NCBI GenBank assembly: GCA_964609975.1
Contig: CAZSTR010000001.1
Location: forward strand, 1 to 64,000
Source of the DNA: UBA5905 sp964609975
GTDB taxonomy: Bacteria > Bacillota > Clostridia > Oscillospirales > Acutalibacteraceae
Direction: 5' to 3'
Length of the DNA stretch: 64,000 nucleotides
Position 1 is the first letter of the stretch, and every line of letters starts with the position of its first letter. The notes under the pieces are model-generated. The model saw only the letters and a list, made by a program, of their open reading frames with translations. It was not told the DNA's origin and did no database searches. Shown piece by piece: positions 32,203-40,214 of the stretch. Both the position numbers and the translations under genes were made by a program.

Positions 32203-32820
32203 TTATTTCGCCTGTTGGCCGCACCCTTTGTCGAAGCCGGGATTGCAGGCATAAAAGTTTTTCTTGTTCAACCGGTCGGTCAGCAGGCGAAGCCCCTCAC
32301 CGAAACGCTGATAGTGGACAATTTCCCGTTCCCGCAAAAACTTCAGCGGCTCTCGCACATCCGGGTCATCCACCATGCGTAAAAGGTTGTCATAGGTGGT
32401 GCGTGCCTTCTGCTCAGCGGCCAGATTTTCGTGCAAATCGGTGATTGGGTCGCCGGTGGATTGGAAGGTCAGCGCGCTGAAGGCCTCGCCGCCGGCGGCG
32501 GCCGGGTATATGCCGACGGTGTGGTCTGTGAAATAGGGAGCAAAGGCGCTGTTTTTGATCTCCTCGACGGTGAGGGAGTCGGTGAGCTGATGGACGATAG
32601 CGGACACAATCTCCAAATGCCCCAGCTCCTCGGTGGCGATGTCGGTCAAAATTGCCTTTAGCTCCGGATAGGGCATGGTATAGCGCTGGCTCAAATAGCG
32701 CATGGCAGCGCCCGCCTCGCCATCTGGCCCGCCATATTGAGAGAGGATACACCGGGCCATATCCGGGTTCGGCGTATGAATGGAAACCGGGAATTGCAGC
32801 TTTTTCTCATATTGCCACAC
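32203..32820 (-). CDS. cotJC: Spore coat protein CotJC, manganese-catalase family
   Basis: CotJC is a coat protein of the manganese catalase family made in the mother cell. The 205-residue product starts WQYEKKLQFPV and has the ferritin-like metal ligands in ATEELGHLE, NLAAEQKAR and REIVHYQRFGE, so a working catalase centre is plausible. The start is the GTG at 32820, 9 bp after GGAGG; the longer open frame upstream is an artefact reading across cotJB. cotJB ends 1 bp before this start, so cotJABC form one unit. Confidence 0.95.
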   Translation of the reverse strand: MWQYEKKLQFPVSIHTPNPDMARCILSQYGGPDGEAGAAMRYLSQRYTMPYPELKAILTDIATEELGHLEIVSAIVHQLTDSLTVEEIKNSAFAPYFTDHTVGIYPAAAGGEAFSALTFQSTGDPITDLHENLAAEQKARTTYDNLLRMVDDPDVREPLKFLREREIVHYQRFGEGLRLLTDRLNKKNFYACNPGFDKGCGQQAK

Positions 32821-32821
32821 C

Positions 32822-33088
32822 TCAATGCGCCTCCTTTTTCTGGATGTCCCAGGGCCAGGGGTCCTCGACCCATTCCTGCCAGCTTTCGGTGGCGTTTGAC
32901 TGGGTGAGAATAAAGGGGCCATAGTCCTGTTCGTAGCGGTCGATGAGTTGTTCCAGCTTTTTCTGATAAAGGCGGCGCAGCTGCTGTGCCTGTTCGTCTG
33001 TTGGCCGGGCGTCCTGGAACAGGCCAAGGTCATATAGCGCAAACCGATAGGCGGCGATGCGCTTTTCGATTTCCTGCCGCTCAACCAT
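32822..33088 (-). CDS. cotJB: Spore coat protein CotJB
   Basis: CotJB is a small coat component needed with CotJA for CotJC assembly in the coat. The 88-residue product has the family pattern, an N-terminal helical region (EKRIAAYRFALYDLGLFQD) and a C-terminal segment ending in WVEDPWPWD. The ATG follows GGGAGGG, which lies in the end of cotJA; the two genes overlap by 8 bp. Confidence 0.93.
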   Translation of the reverse strand: MVERQEIEKRIAAYRFALYDLGLFQDARPTDEQAQQLRRLYQKKLEQLIDRYEQDYGPFILTQSNATESWQEWVEDPWPWDIQKKEAH

Positions 33089-33248
33089 GCTGTATCCCTC
33101 CCGCCGTGAGGGGCTTGTTCAGCTCCGGAAACAGCGTCCCGATTGCCAGTGCCGCCTCCGGCTCATAAACCTCCTGCAGCGTTTGCCAGGGAACATACGC
33201 CATGGCCGGCACGGGGGTCTCCGGAAGGGCTTCCATCTGCTTGTTCAA
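33081..33248 (-). CDS. cotJA: Spore coat protein CotJA (55 residues)
   Basis: This very short gene is easily missed. Translation from the TTG at 33248 gives 55 residues containing the CotJA core AYVPWQTLQEVYEPEAALAI followed by GTLFPELNKP. The TTG is 9 bp after AAAGGAG, while the first ATG is 21 bp away, so TTG is preferred. It overlaps cotJB by 8 bp and is the first gene of cotJABC. The surface-exposed Pro- and Trp-containing core is what identifies the family. A sigma-E-like promoter lies upstream. Confidence 0.9.
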   Translation of the reverse strand: MNKQMEALPETPVPAMAYVPWQTLQEVYEPEAALAIGTLFPELNKPLTAGGIQHG

Positions 33249-33283
33249 ATCACTCGGCTCCTTTCTGAATGGATGTCTGTTTC

Positions 33284-33313
33284 AGTGTATGAGCCGGGTG
33301 GACAAAGGGTGAC
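33284..33313 (-). promoter_or_regulatory. Candidate mother-cell sigma-E promoter of cotJABC
   Basis: On the minus strand: GTCACCCT (33306-33313), 14-bp spacer, CATACACT (33284-33291). The -10 matches the sigma-E CATACA.T pattern fully; the -35 matches only its GTCA part. It lies 36 bp before cotJA, and B. subtilis cotJ is sigma-E controlled. Confidence 0.6.
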
Positions 33314-33315
33314 AG

Positions 33316-33350
33316 AAAAACCGCCGCAGGAATGACATTCCTGCGGCGGC
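33316..33350 (-). terminator. Intrinsic terminator of the TVP38 gene
   Basis: A perfect 13-bp G+C-rich stem with a 3-base loop at 33321-33349, followed on the minus strand by five T. It also insulates cotJ from the upstream gene. Confidence 0.85.
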
Positions 33351-33370
33351 GGGGAATTTTCCCGGAAAAA

Positions 33371-34108
33371 TTATTGTCGGTTAATTGTATTGTCTTTGTT
33401 TTGTTTGTTCTGGTGCGCCTTCAGCAACCGGTTATAGAGAAAATATCCGGCGACGCTGATGGCGCCGGTGATGGCATATACAATGATGGCCGTGCGATAA
33501 TCCTCCCGGCCGAGAAACTGGCCGCAGATGGTGGAGGAGAGCACTGATGGGATGCGAGCAATCAGCGAAATCGCCAAAAATTCCGAAAGGCGAATTTTCG
33601 TCAGCCCGACGAAATAGGTTAGCACATCCTTTGGCGTTCCAGGGATGAAAAACAGCAAAAACAGTGTGCGCTTGAGCCGGGTTTCGCTGTTGATGAACTT
33701 CAGCTGGTCGATTTTTTCCCTGGAAATGAAGGTCTCCACCAGCGGCGTCCCGATTTTCTTCGTGAGCAGAAAAATAAGCGAGGAGCAGACGGCCACACCG
33801 CTCAGACAAATCAGCGCCCCCTGCACAGCGCCATAGGCATAGCCGGCGCCCAGCTCCACGATTTCACCGGGGATGAGCGCCACAAAAATTTGCAGACACT
33901 GGAGACCGAAGAGGATGAAATAGCCCTTCCATCCAAATTCCTCTAAAAAGCTGTGGAGGCTTTCCGGCGAGCCGAGATAGGGAGAAAACTCCCTTGTGAA
34001 CAGCGCCGTCAGCAGAGCTAGCACAACTGCAAACAATATGAGGGAAGTGATGCTCAGCCATTTCCGCCTTTTGTGATATAGCTCCGTTGACTGCTTGTCC
34101 TTCTGCAT
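33371..34108 (-). CDS. TVP38/TMEM64 (DedA-related) family membrane protein
   Basis: A 245-residue protein of the SNARE-associated/VTT domain family, now linked to lipid scrambling or transport of undecaprenyl phosphate and other lipids in some members. It has about five hydrophobic segments (roughly 25-45, 65-85, 88-115, 150-175, 200-225) and the family motifs LIPGEIVELGAGYAYG and FFIPGTPKD. The likely start is the ATG at 34108; the ribosome site (GGTGG) is weak, and in-frame GTG codons lie 9 and 12 bp upstream. It is monocistronic. The substrate is unknown. Confidence 0.85.
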   Translation of the reverse strand: MQKDKQSTELYHKRRKWLSITSLILFAVVLALLTALFTREFSPYLGSPESLHSFLEEFGWKGYFILFGLQCLQIFVALIPGEIVELGAGYAYGAVQGALICLSGVAVCSSLIFLLTKKIGTPLVETFISREKIDQLKFINSETRLKRTLFLLFFIPGTPKDVLTYFVGLTKIRLSEFLAISLIARIPSVLSSTICGQFLGREDYRTAIIVYAITGAISVAGYFLYNRLLKAHQNKQNKDNTINRQ

Positions 34109-34201
34109 AGGGTTCACCACCGCGTTTTTCGTTTTCGAAGACTACAACCAGTATACCCTTATTTTCCTAACAAGATGTAACACAATTGTGAATATTTCCG
34201 C

Positions 34202-34241
34202 AAAAAAGGCTGGCCGAAGCATTTGCTTCGGCCAGCCTTTT
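34202..34241 (-). terminator. Intrinsic terminator of the ireB operon
   Basis: A near-perfect long stem (GGCTGGCCGAAGCA and its complement, 34208-34238) with a very small loop, followed on the minus strand by six T; 20 bp past the stop at 34260. Confidence 0.85.
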
Positions 34242-34259
34242 CATATTCGGTTTTCTTTC

Positions 34260-34556
34260 TTACTTCTCGCTAAGTGCCCGCTCGAGCCAGATGCTGCCCA
34301 AATCCATTGCGTTATAAAGACCGACCTTTTCGCTCTTTTTCGCAACCCGATCCTTCATGCGCACCTCCGGGTCTGTGAGCATCAGCTGAATTTGAATTTT
34401 TTCCGCCATCGCAATGTCATTTTCATCCTTCGTGGACAAAATCTGCATCATGATGACATATTTTTCCGCCATGCTTCCGTAATACAGCGTATTGCCGGAG
34501 CGCACCAGCGGCCGCCCCTTGTACATCAGAAAGGGGGCTTCCGTTTTCTCTGCCAT
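34260..34556 (-). CDS. Conserved small protein of unknown function next to IreB
   Basis: A 98-residue soluble protein I cannot assign. Visible features: an N-terminal beta-like segment (PFLMYKGRPLVRSGNTLYYG), a middle helix, and a charged C-terminal half rich in Lys and Glu ending in a probable helix. No Cys or metal motif. The ATG follows GGAGG with an 8-bp gap, and ireB ends 16 bp upstream, so the two form an operon with its own promoter and terminator. The pairing suggests a shared role with the IreK/IreP kinase pathway, but this is context only. Confidence 0.75.
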   Translation of the reverse strand: MAEKTEAPFLMYKGRPLVRSGNTLYYGSMAEKYVIMMQILSTKDENDIAMAEKIQIQLMLTDPEVRMKDRVAKKSEKVGLYNAMDLGSIWLERALSEK

Positions 34557-34572
34557 AGCTAAAACCTCCAAA

Positions 34573-34818
34573 TCAGTTATTGAGATAGGAGCTGACCAGC
34601 GCCCGCATCAGCTCATCCCGATCCACCTTTCGAATCAGGGTGCGGGCATTATTATGGGTGGTGATATAGGTCGGATCCTCAGACAACAGATAGCCCACCA
34701 GCTGATTGATGGGGTTATACCCTTTTTCCTTCAGCGCGTCATAGACGGTGGTGAGAATCACCTTCATCGCCTGTTCCTTATCCTCGCCGAGTGAAAATGT
34801 CACCGTTCTGTCCTTCAC
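34573..34818 (-). CDS. ireB: IreB family regulatory phosphoprotein (UPF0297)
   Basis: IreB is a small target of the Ser/Thr kinase IreK that tunes cephalosporin resistance in Enterococcus. The 81-residue product contains the family's conserved core KVILTTVYDALKEKGYNPINQ and GYLLSEDPTYITTHNNAR. The GTG start lies 7 bp after TGGAGG. The N-terminal Thr residues that are phosphorylated in Enterococcus have a counterpart in the TVTF segment. The usual setting is alaS-ireB-ruvX; here neither neighbour is present and the partner is a 98-residue unknown. Confidence 0.93.
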   Translation of the reverse strand: MKDRTVTFSLGEDKEQAMKVILTTVYDALKEKGYNPINQLVGYLLSEDPTYITTHNNARTLIRKVDRDELMRALVSSYLNN

Positions 34819-34859
34819 GCGGATTCCTCCAATCCAGTCATTTCCAAAGAATTACACTC

Positions 34860-34888
34860 AGTATAACACATATGTTCGAATTTTACAA
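34860..34888 (-). promoter_or_regulatory. Sigma-A promoter of ireB
   Basis: On the minus strand: TTGTAA (34883-34888), 17-bp spacer, TATACT (34860-34865), directly after the pheT stop codon. Confidence 0.65.
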
Positions 34889-34891
34889 GCC

Positions 34892-37282
34892 TCAAGTGCG
34901 AAGATTGCAATCGTTTTCCTGCAAAACCCGGAAAATTTTGTTCATGCAGGGGTCGATGTCCTCGTCGGATAGGGTGCGATCCGCCGCGCGGAAGCGCAGG
35001 GCATAGGCTACACTCTTCTTTCCGGCCAAAATCTGCGCGCCCTGATACACATCGAACAGCTCGACGCTTTCCAGTAGCTTTCCGCCCGCGGAACGAATCC
35101 ATTTTTCGATTTCGGCCACCGGAAGCTCCTCCGGGCAGGTCAGAGCCAAGTCCCGTTCTACCGCCGGGAAGCGGGGAAGCGCCTTATACAAAACGCGGGG
35201 CGTATCCACCTGCAACAAAGCGGCAAGATCGATTTCCGCCACATACACCCGGCCGCCGATGCCATATTCCTCCGCTACATCCGGATGCACCTCGCCCAGA
35301 GCGGCCAGCACCTGTCCGTTCACCATCGCTTCCGCCTGGCGTCCGGGATGGAGATAGGGATGCCCGCTGACGGAATAATCCGGCGTCAACGTAAAATGAG
35401 CGAAGAGGCTTTCCACGATCCCCTTGAGGGTGAAAAAGTCCTCCTTTTCGCCATACAGGCCAAGGCACAGCGTGGACAGCTCCTTCGGCTGCTCTGCGAG
35501 GGGCAGAGCATGGGGAGCGAACCGCTTGCTCACCTCAAAAAAGCGCACCGCCGGAAGCTTGCGGCTATAATTGGTGGCCAAAACGGTGAGCATGCTGGTG
35601 ACCAGCTGGGTGCGCAGGGTGGAATACTCCTCGCCCAGAGGGTTGAGTAGGCGAATCGCCTGCCGGCGGGGGTCATTTTTGGAAAGGTGGAGACTGTCCA
35701 CCGCTTTGCTGCTGATGAAGGAATAGGTGGAGATTTCCTGCATCCCCTGCGCGATGAGAAGTTGCTTCACCCGGTCGGTTTTCAGCCGCTCCGGCCTCTG
35801 CGTTCCGCGCACGATGGCGCCCCGCATGGGAGTTGCTACGATCTTGTCACAGCCATACATCCGCATGACCTCTTCGGCCAAATCGGCCGCGCCCTCGATG
35901 TCGTCCCGATAGGCGGGAATTTGACAGATGAGCGTTCCGTTTTCAAGCTGGGGCGCCAGCTCCAGCCGGCGCAGAATGTCCACCACCGTTTCGTCAGGCA
36001 CGGCGATACCCAACAAGGCGCTGATCCGTGCCACGGGGATTTGCAGAGTGCGGGGGGCAGGAAGCCCTTCGTGCACATCCAGCTCGCCGTCGAGAACATC
36101 ACCGGCATCCAGCTGGTGAATGAGCGCCAGCGCCCGGTTCATCGCGTCCGCCACTCCGGCCGTGTCCACGCCCCGCTCATAGCGGGCGCTGGCCTCCGTG
36201 CGCATCCCAAGAGTGCGGGCGGTACGGCGCACATTATCCCGGCGGAATTTCGCCGATTCCAAAAATAGGTCAGCGGTGTCGGGCTTGATTTCGCTGTTGA
36301 GTCCGCCCATGATACCGGCGAGGCAGGAGGGACCCTCCGCGTCCGCGATGACCAGCATATCGACATTCAGCTCATGGGTGTTTCCGTCAAGGGTGGTGAG
36401 GGCTTCACCGTCCGCGGCGTGACGCACTACGATCTGTCCGCCCCGAATATCCCGCAAATCGAAGGCATGGAGCGGATGGCCGGTTTCCAGCATCACATAG
36501 TTGGTGATATCCACGATGTTGTTGATGGGGCGCATCCCGCAATCCCGCAGACGCTTTTTCATCCATTCGGGAGACTCCTGAATGCGCAGGTTGCGCACCA
36601 CATGACCCATATAGCGGGGGCAAAGCTCCGCATCCTCCACGCGAATTTGGATGTGCTCCTTTGTGCTTCCACCGACGGTGGCATATTCCTGGGAAGGGGC
36701 GCGGAAGGGCACATTGAGAGCCGCCGCGATTTCCCGCGCCACGCCCAGCACACAGTTACAATCCGGCCGGTTGGCGGTGATTTTGAAGTCGATGACATAG
36801 TCGTTGAGACCGAGGATTTCCCGCATATCGGTGCCGGGAGCATAGCTGTCCGCCATAATCATAATTCCGTCCACCGCACAGCCGGGGAAATCTCCCTCCT
36901 TCAGCCCCAACTCACCGCCGGAGCAAAGCATTCCGTTCGAGGGGAGGCCGCGCAGTTTTCCCTTTTTAATATGGGTGCCGTCGGGGAGATAGGAATCGTG
37001 GAGCGCTGCCGGAACGGTTGCGCCCTCGAAAACATTCTGTGCACCGGTGATAATCTGGACAGGCGTCTCGTCGCCCACATCTACCTGACAAATCAGCAGA
37101 TGGTCAGAATCGGGATGGCTTTCGATGTGCAAAAGCTTTCCCACGACCACATTGCGCAGGCGCTGGGACAAATCCTCGATTTCTTCGATTTCGAAGCCGA
37201 TTTGCACCATGCGGTTGCACAGTTCCTCGACCGAGGTGTCGATGGAAACATATTCTTTCAGCCAGCTCAGGCAAATTTTCAT
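34892..37282 (-). CDS. pheT: Phenylalanyl-tRNA synthetase beta subunit
   Basis: PheT pairs with PheS in an alpha2-beta2 enzyme that charges tRNA-Phe and edits mischarged tyrosine. The 796-residue product shows the N-terminal helical start, an EMAP-II-like tRNA-binding domain (about 40-150), the B3/B4 editing domain, B5, the catalytic-like core, and the C-terminal FDX-ACB anticodon-binding domain. The ATG follows TAGGAGG. It follows pheS by 21 bp and is controlled by the T-box in front of pheS. Confidence 0.98.
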   Translation of the reverse strand: MKICLSWLKEYVSIDTSVEELCNRMVQIGFEIEEIEDLSQRLRNVVVGKLLHIESHPDSDHLLICQVDVGDETPVQIITGAQNVFEGATVPAALHDSYLPDGTHIKKGKLRGLPSNGMLCSGGELGLKEGDFPGCAVDGIMIMADSYAPGTDMREILGLNDYVIDFKITANRPDCNCVLGVAREIAAALNVPFRAPSQEYATVGGSTKEHIQIRVEDAELCPRYMGHVVRNLRIQESPEWMKKRLRDCGMRPINNIVDITNYVMLETGHPLHAFDLRDIRGGQIVVRHAADGEALTTLDGNTHELNVDMLVIADAEGPSCLAGIMGGLNSEIKPDTADLFLESAKFRRDNVRRTARTLGMRTEASARYERGVDTAGVADAMNRALALIHQLDAGDVLDGELDVHEGLPAPRTLQIPVARISALLGIAVPDETVVDILRRLELAPQLENGTLICQIPAYRDDIEGAADLAEEVMRMYGCDKIVATPMRGAIVRGTQRPERLKTDRVKQLLIAQGMQEISTYSFISSKAVDSLHLSKNDPRRQAIRLLNPLGEEYSTLRTQLVTSMLTVLATNYSRKLPAVRFFEVSKRFAPHALPLAEQPKELSTLCLGLYGEKEDFFTLKGIVESLFAHFTLTPDYSVSGHPYLHPGRQAEAMVNGQVLAALGEVHPDVAEEYGIGGRVYVAEIDLAALLQVDTPRVLYKALPRFPAVERDLALTCPEELPVAEIEKWIRSAGGKLLESVELFDVYQGAQILAGKKSVAYALRFRAADRTLSDEDIDPCMNKIFRVLQENDCNLRT

Positions 37283-37303
37283 TTCGAATTCCTCCTATCG
37301 CGG

Positions 37304-38338
37304 TTATCGGTCGAACTGCCGGAGAAAACGGAGATCGTTTTCGAACAGCAGGCGAATGTCGCTGATTTTATAGCGGGTGGTGGTCAACCGGTCGAGACCG
37401 ATGCCGAAGGCGAAGCCGGTGTATTCCTCCGGGTCGATGCCGCCCATTTCCAGCACGCGGGGATGCACCATGCCCGCGCCGAGAATTTCGATCCAGCCGG
37501 CGCCCTTGCACACCCGGCACCCCTTTCCGCTGCACTCGGAGCAGCTCACATCCACCTCAACGCTGGGCTCGGTGAATGGAAAAAAGGAGGGGCGGAACCG
37601 CACCTTGGTCTCCGGCCCATAGATTTCATGAGCAAACTGCTCCAGAACACCCTTCAAATCGCACATGGTGATGCCCTTGTCGACGACAAGCCCCTCAATC
37701 TGGTGAAACACCGGGGAATGGGTGGCGTCCACCTCGTCGGCGCGGTAGACGCGTCCGGGGCAGATGATGCGAATGGGAGGCTTCCGTTCCTCCATGGTGC
37801 GGGCCTGCGCCGCCGAGGTCTGGGTGCGGAGAAGAAGCTGGTCTGCCAGATAGAAGGTGTCCTGCATATCCCGCGCCGGATGATCCTCCGGCACATTCAG
37901 CGCCTGGAAGTTATAATAATCCGTTTCCACCTCCGGACCATCCACTACATCGAAGCCCATGGACTGGAAAATTCCGATGATGTCCTCCAACACCACATTC
38001 AACGGATGCAGACCGCCCCGCGCGACCTTCTCTCCGGGCAGGGTGATGTCCAGCTTTTCCGCCTTCAGCCGCGACGCCTTCAGCTCCTGCTGAAGTGTCT
38101 GCTTTTTCTCCTCGACCGCCGTTTCCAGCTCCTGGCGAAGCTGGTTCACCAGCTGACCCATTTTCGGGCGCTCCTCGCTGGGCAACGAGCCCATGCTGCG
38201 CAACAGCCCTGTAACCGCGCCTTTTTTGCCCATATAGCGCACGCGGAAATCCTCTAATTCCTTCGCCGCTTTTGTGCCGGAAAGCTCCTCCAACGCCTGC
38301 TGGCGAAGCTCCTCCAGCTGTTCTTTCATACCGGCCAT
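37304..38338 (-). CDS. pheS: Phenylalanyl-tRNA synthetase alpha subunit
   Basis: PheS carries the class II catalytic site of the synthetase. The 344-residue product has the N-terminal coiled coil (about 1-90), motif 2 (FHQIEGLVV), the Cys-rich SCSECSGKGCRVCKGAGW segment common in bacterial PheS, and motif 3 (GFAFGIGLDRL). The start is the ATG 10 bp after AAAGGA; the longer open frame runs into the leader. It begins the pheST operon behind a T-box leader. Confidence 0.97.
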   Translation of the reverse strand: MAGMKEQLEELRQQALEELSGTKAAKELEDFRVRYMGKKGAVTGLLRSMGSLPSEERPKMGQLVNQLRQELETAVEEKKQTLQQELKASRLKAEKLDITLPGEKVARGGLHPLNVVLEDIIGIFQSMGFDVVDGPEVETDYYNFQALNVPEDHPARDMQDTFYLADQLLLRTQTSAAQARTMEERKPPIRIICPGRVYRADEVDATHSPVFHQIEGLVVDKGITMCDLKGVLEQFAHEIYGPETKVRFRPSFFPFTEPSVEVDVSCSECSGKGCRVCKGAGWIEILGAGMVHPRVLEMGGIDPEEYTGFAFGIGLDRLTTTRYKISDIRLLFENDLRFLRQFDR

Positions 38339-38383
38339 ACCATCGTCATCCTTTCTGCGGGCGTTCGCGCCCATAAATCAAAA

Positions 38384-38419
38384 TAAAAAGCCTCGTCCCC
38401 ATGAAAAGGGACGAAGCCG
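38384..38419 (-). terminator. T-box-controlled terminator before pheS
   Basis: On the minus strand GCTTCGTCCC pairs with GGGACGAGGC and is followed by TTTTTATTTT. The AGGGTGGTACCGCGG element just upstream forms the competing antiterminator. Confidence 0.85.
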
Positions 38420-38625
38420 AAGCCGCTCCGCGGTACCACCCTGATTTTTGCAAAAGCAAACACTTTTTTGCCCGATAACGGGGGCGCCCGTCCGCACCTA
38501 ATGAATTTTTGTTCAGTGCGGCCGCTCCCGGGTGAACTTCGGTGTCGACTCTCATGCAGTCCGCTTTCAGCCAGCGCGGTCCTCTCTGGGGCATAGAGGC
38601 GTCCTACTCTCCCGATCCTTACGTT
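38384..38625 (-). promoter_or_regulatory. T-box leader of pheST
   Basis: The minus strand carries a T-box leader of about 240 nt: a stem I with GGGAGAGTAGG, the apical-loop type GGCTGAAAGC, a specifier loop where GAAG is followed by TTC (38534-38536) and A, and the hallmark T-box AGGGTGGTACCGCGG (38428-38442) that pairs with the uncharged tRNA acceptor end. TTC is a phenylalanine codon, fitting pheST. A terminator completes the switch. Confidence 0.95.
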
Positions 38626-38631
38626 GGAGTC

Positions 38632-38660
38632 ATTATACCATGCTCTTTTAGGAAATGCAA
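38632..38660 (-). promoter_or_regulatory. Sigma-A promoter of the pheST leader
   Basis: On the minus strand: TTGCAT (38655-38660), 17-bp spacer, TATAAT (38632-38637). It diverges from the thyX promoter. Confidence 0.75.
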
Positions 38661-38681
38661 GGATTTTTTCCCTTTTAAGGG

Positions 38682-38710
38682 TTGAAAAGCGGCGCAAAAT
38701 TTGGTATACT
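38682..38710 (+). promoter_or_regulatory. Sigma-A promoter of the thyX operon
   Basis: TTGAAA (38682-38687), 17-bp spacer, TATACT (38705-38710), 42 bp before thyX. Confidence 0.75.
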
Positions 38711-38751
38711 CAGTTTATTATTGAGTTTTGACGGAAAAAGGAGCGTTTTTC

Positions 38752-39525
38752 ATGCTTGTTACCTTGCTTTCTCACACCCCGACTCCCGAAAAGACCGTGG
38801 CCGCGGCGGCAAAGCTCTGCTATTCGGCAGCGAACATCGAAACGGTTATGGATGGGCTGACGGAGGAAAAAACGGCGGATTTTGTAGATATGCTGGCCAG
38901 TCTTGGCCACGAAAGCCCCACGGAGCACGCTTTCTTCACCTTTGGCGTGGAGGGGGTGTCCCGCTCTCTGCTGGCACAGCTCACTCGCCATCGGATGGCC
39001 TCCTATAGCGTGCAAAGCCAGCGCTATGTGCAGGAGAAAATGTTCGAATATGTTCTGCCGCCGGAAATCGAGGCGATTCCGGAGGCGGCGGAGGAATATC
39101 GCCGCGCCATGGCGGAGGATCAGGCTCATTATGACCGCCTGACCGCCATTTTGAAGAAAAAGCATCTGGCTGCCTTTTTGGCGGAGGGGATGGAGGAAAA
39201 GGCGGCCATCCGCGCGGCGGAAAAGAAAGCCATCGAGGACGCCCGCTTTGTTCTCCCAAACGCCTGCACGACGAAGCTGATTATGACCATGAACGCCCGT
39301 TCCCTGATGAATTTTTTCCATCACCGGTGCTGTAACCGTGCCCAATGGGAGATTCGCGAGCTGGCGGAGCAGATGTGGAAGCTTTGCGTGGAGGTGGCGC
39401 CCCATCTGTTCAAAAACGCCGGCCCTTCCTGTGTTGCAGGCGCCTGCCCGGAGGGGAAAATGACCTGTGGATATGCCACGGAAATGCGCAGGAAATATAC
39501 TATTCCGGAGAAGGAGCAGGGCTGA
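38752..39525 (+). CDS. thyX: Flavin-dependent thymidylate synthase ThyX
   Basis: ThyX makes dTMP from dUMP with methylene-tetrahydrofolate, FAD and NADPH, releasing tetrahydrofolate rather than dihydrofolate. The 257-residue product has the RHR-X7-S signature at 79-89 (RHRMASYSVQS followed by QR) and the C-terminal dUMP-binding region. The start is the ATG behind AAGGAG. The next gene, thymidylate kinase, overlaps its stop by 1 bp, so the two steps to dTDP are coupled. A ThyA-type enzyme is not seen here. Confidence 0.96.
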   Translation: MLVTLLSHTPTPEKTVAAAAKLCYSAANIETVMDGLTEEKTADFVDMLASLGHESPTEHAFFTFGVEGVSRSLLAQLTRHRMASYSVQSQRYVQEKMFEYVLPPEIEAIPEAAEEYRRAMAEDQAHYDRLTAILKKKHLAAFLAEGMEEKAAIRAAEKKAIEDARFVLPNACTTKLIMTMNARSLMNFFHHRCCNRAQWEIRELAEQMWKLCVEVAPHLFKNAGPSCVAGACPEGKMTCGYATEMRRKYTIPEKEQG

Positions 39526-40190
39526 TGGGACGGCTGATGGTGATCGACGGGCTGGATGGTTGTGGAAAATCCACCCAGCTGGCTCTGTTGCAAGAAAAGC
39601 TGGAGGCGGAGCGAATTTCCTGCCGCCAAATCAGCTTTCCCGATTATGACCAGCCCTCGTCGGCGCTGGTGAAAATGTATCTTTCCGGGTCACTGGGCGG
39701 CTCTCCGACGGCGGTGAACGCCTATGCCGCCTCTTCCTTTTATGCGGTGGATCGCTATGCCAGCTATCGTAGTTTATGGCAGGAGGATTACGAAAAGGGT
39801 GTGCCGATTGTGGCGGCACGGTATACCACCTCCAACGCCATTCATCAAATGACGAAGCTTCCCGAAGGCGAATGGGACAGCTTCATGGAATGGCTTTGGA
39901 ACTATGAATATGAAAAGCTGGAGCTTCCCCGGCCGGATCGTGTGGTGTTTCTGGATATGCCGCTGGAGGTGTCCCAGAAGCTTCTTTCCAATCGGTATGC
40001 CGGCGACGAAGAAAAAAAGGACATTCATGAGCGGGACACGGAATATCTGTCCTGTTGTCGCCGGGCGGCGTTGTATGCAGCCGCGTCCTGTGGCTGGACG
40101 GTGATTTCCTGCGCCAAGGATGGCGCACCCCGTCCGCGGGAAGAAATCCAGGCGGAAATTCAGACTGTCTTTTCCCATCTGATGGACTGA
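39525..40190 (+). CDS. tmk: Thymidylate kinase (dTMP kinase family)
   Basis: This kinase phosphorylates dTMP to dTDP. The 221-residue product has a P-loop DGLDGCGKST at 8-17, the DRYASY motif (DRY/H-type, substrate and magnesium binding) near 84-89, and a lid segment with NRYAGDEEKK. It differs enough from canonical Tmk (for example a WLWNYEYEKL insertion) that a broader deoxynucleoside kinase role is possible, but overlap with thyX (TGATG) strongly suggests dTMP as substrate. Confidence 0.87.
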   Translation: MGRLMVIDGLDGCGKSTQLALLQEKLEAERISCRQISFPDYDQPSSALVKMYLSGSLGGSPTAVNAYAASSFYAVDRYASYRSLWQEDYEKGVPIVAARYTTSNAIHQMTKLPEGEWDSFMEWLWNYEYEKLELPRPDRVVFLDMPLEVSQKLLSNRYAGDEEKKDIHERDTEYLSCCRRAALYAAASCGWTVISCAKDGAPRPREEIQAEIQTVFSHLMD

Positions 40191-40214
40191 TTTCCAAAGG
40201 GGAGGGAAACAAAA

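Noticed and set aside
32821..33084. Extension of cotJC upstream to 33084 in the same frame
   Set aside because: That part is antisense-like noise across cotJB; the GTG at 32820 has GGAGG at proper distance and the true CotJC N-terminus follows.
36374..38257. A 627-residue open frame antisense to pheT and pheS
   Set aside because: It has no ribosome site, a composition typical of antisense frames in G+C-rich genes, and lies fully opposite two certain genes.
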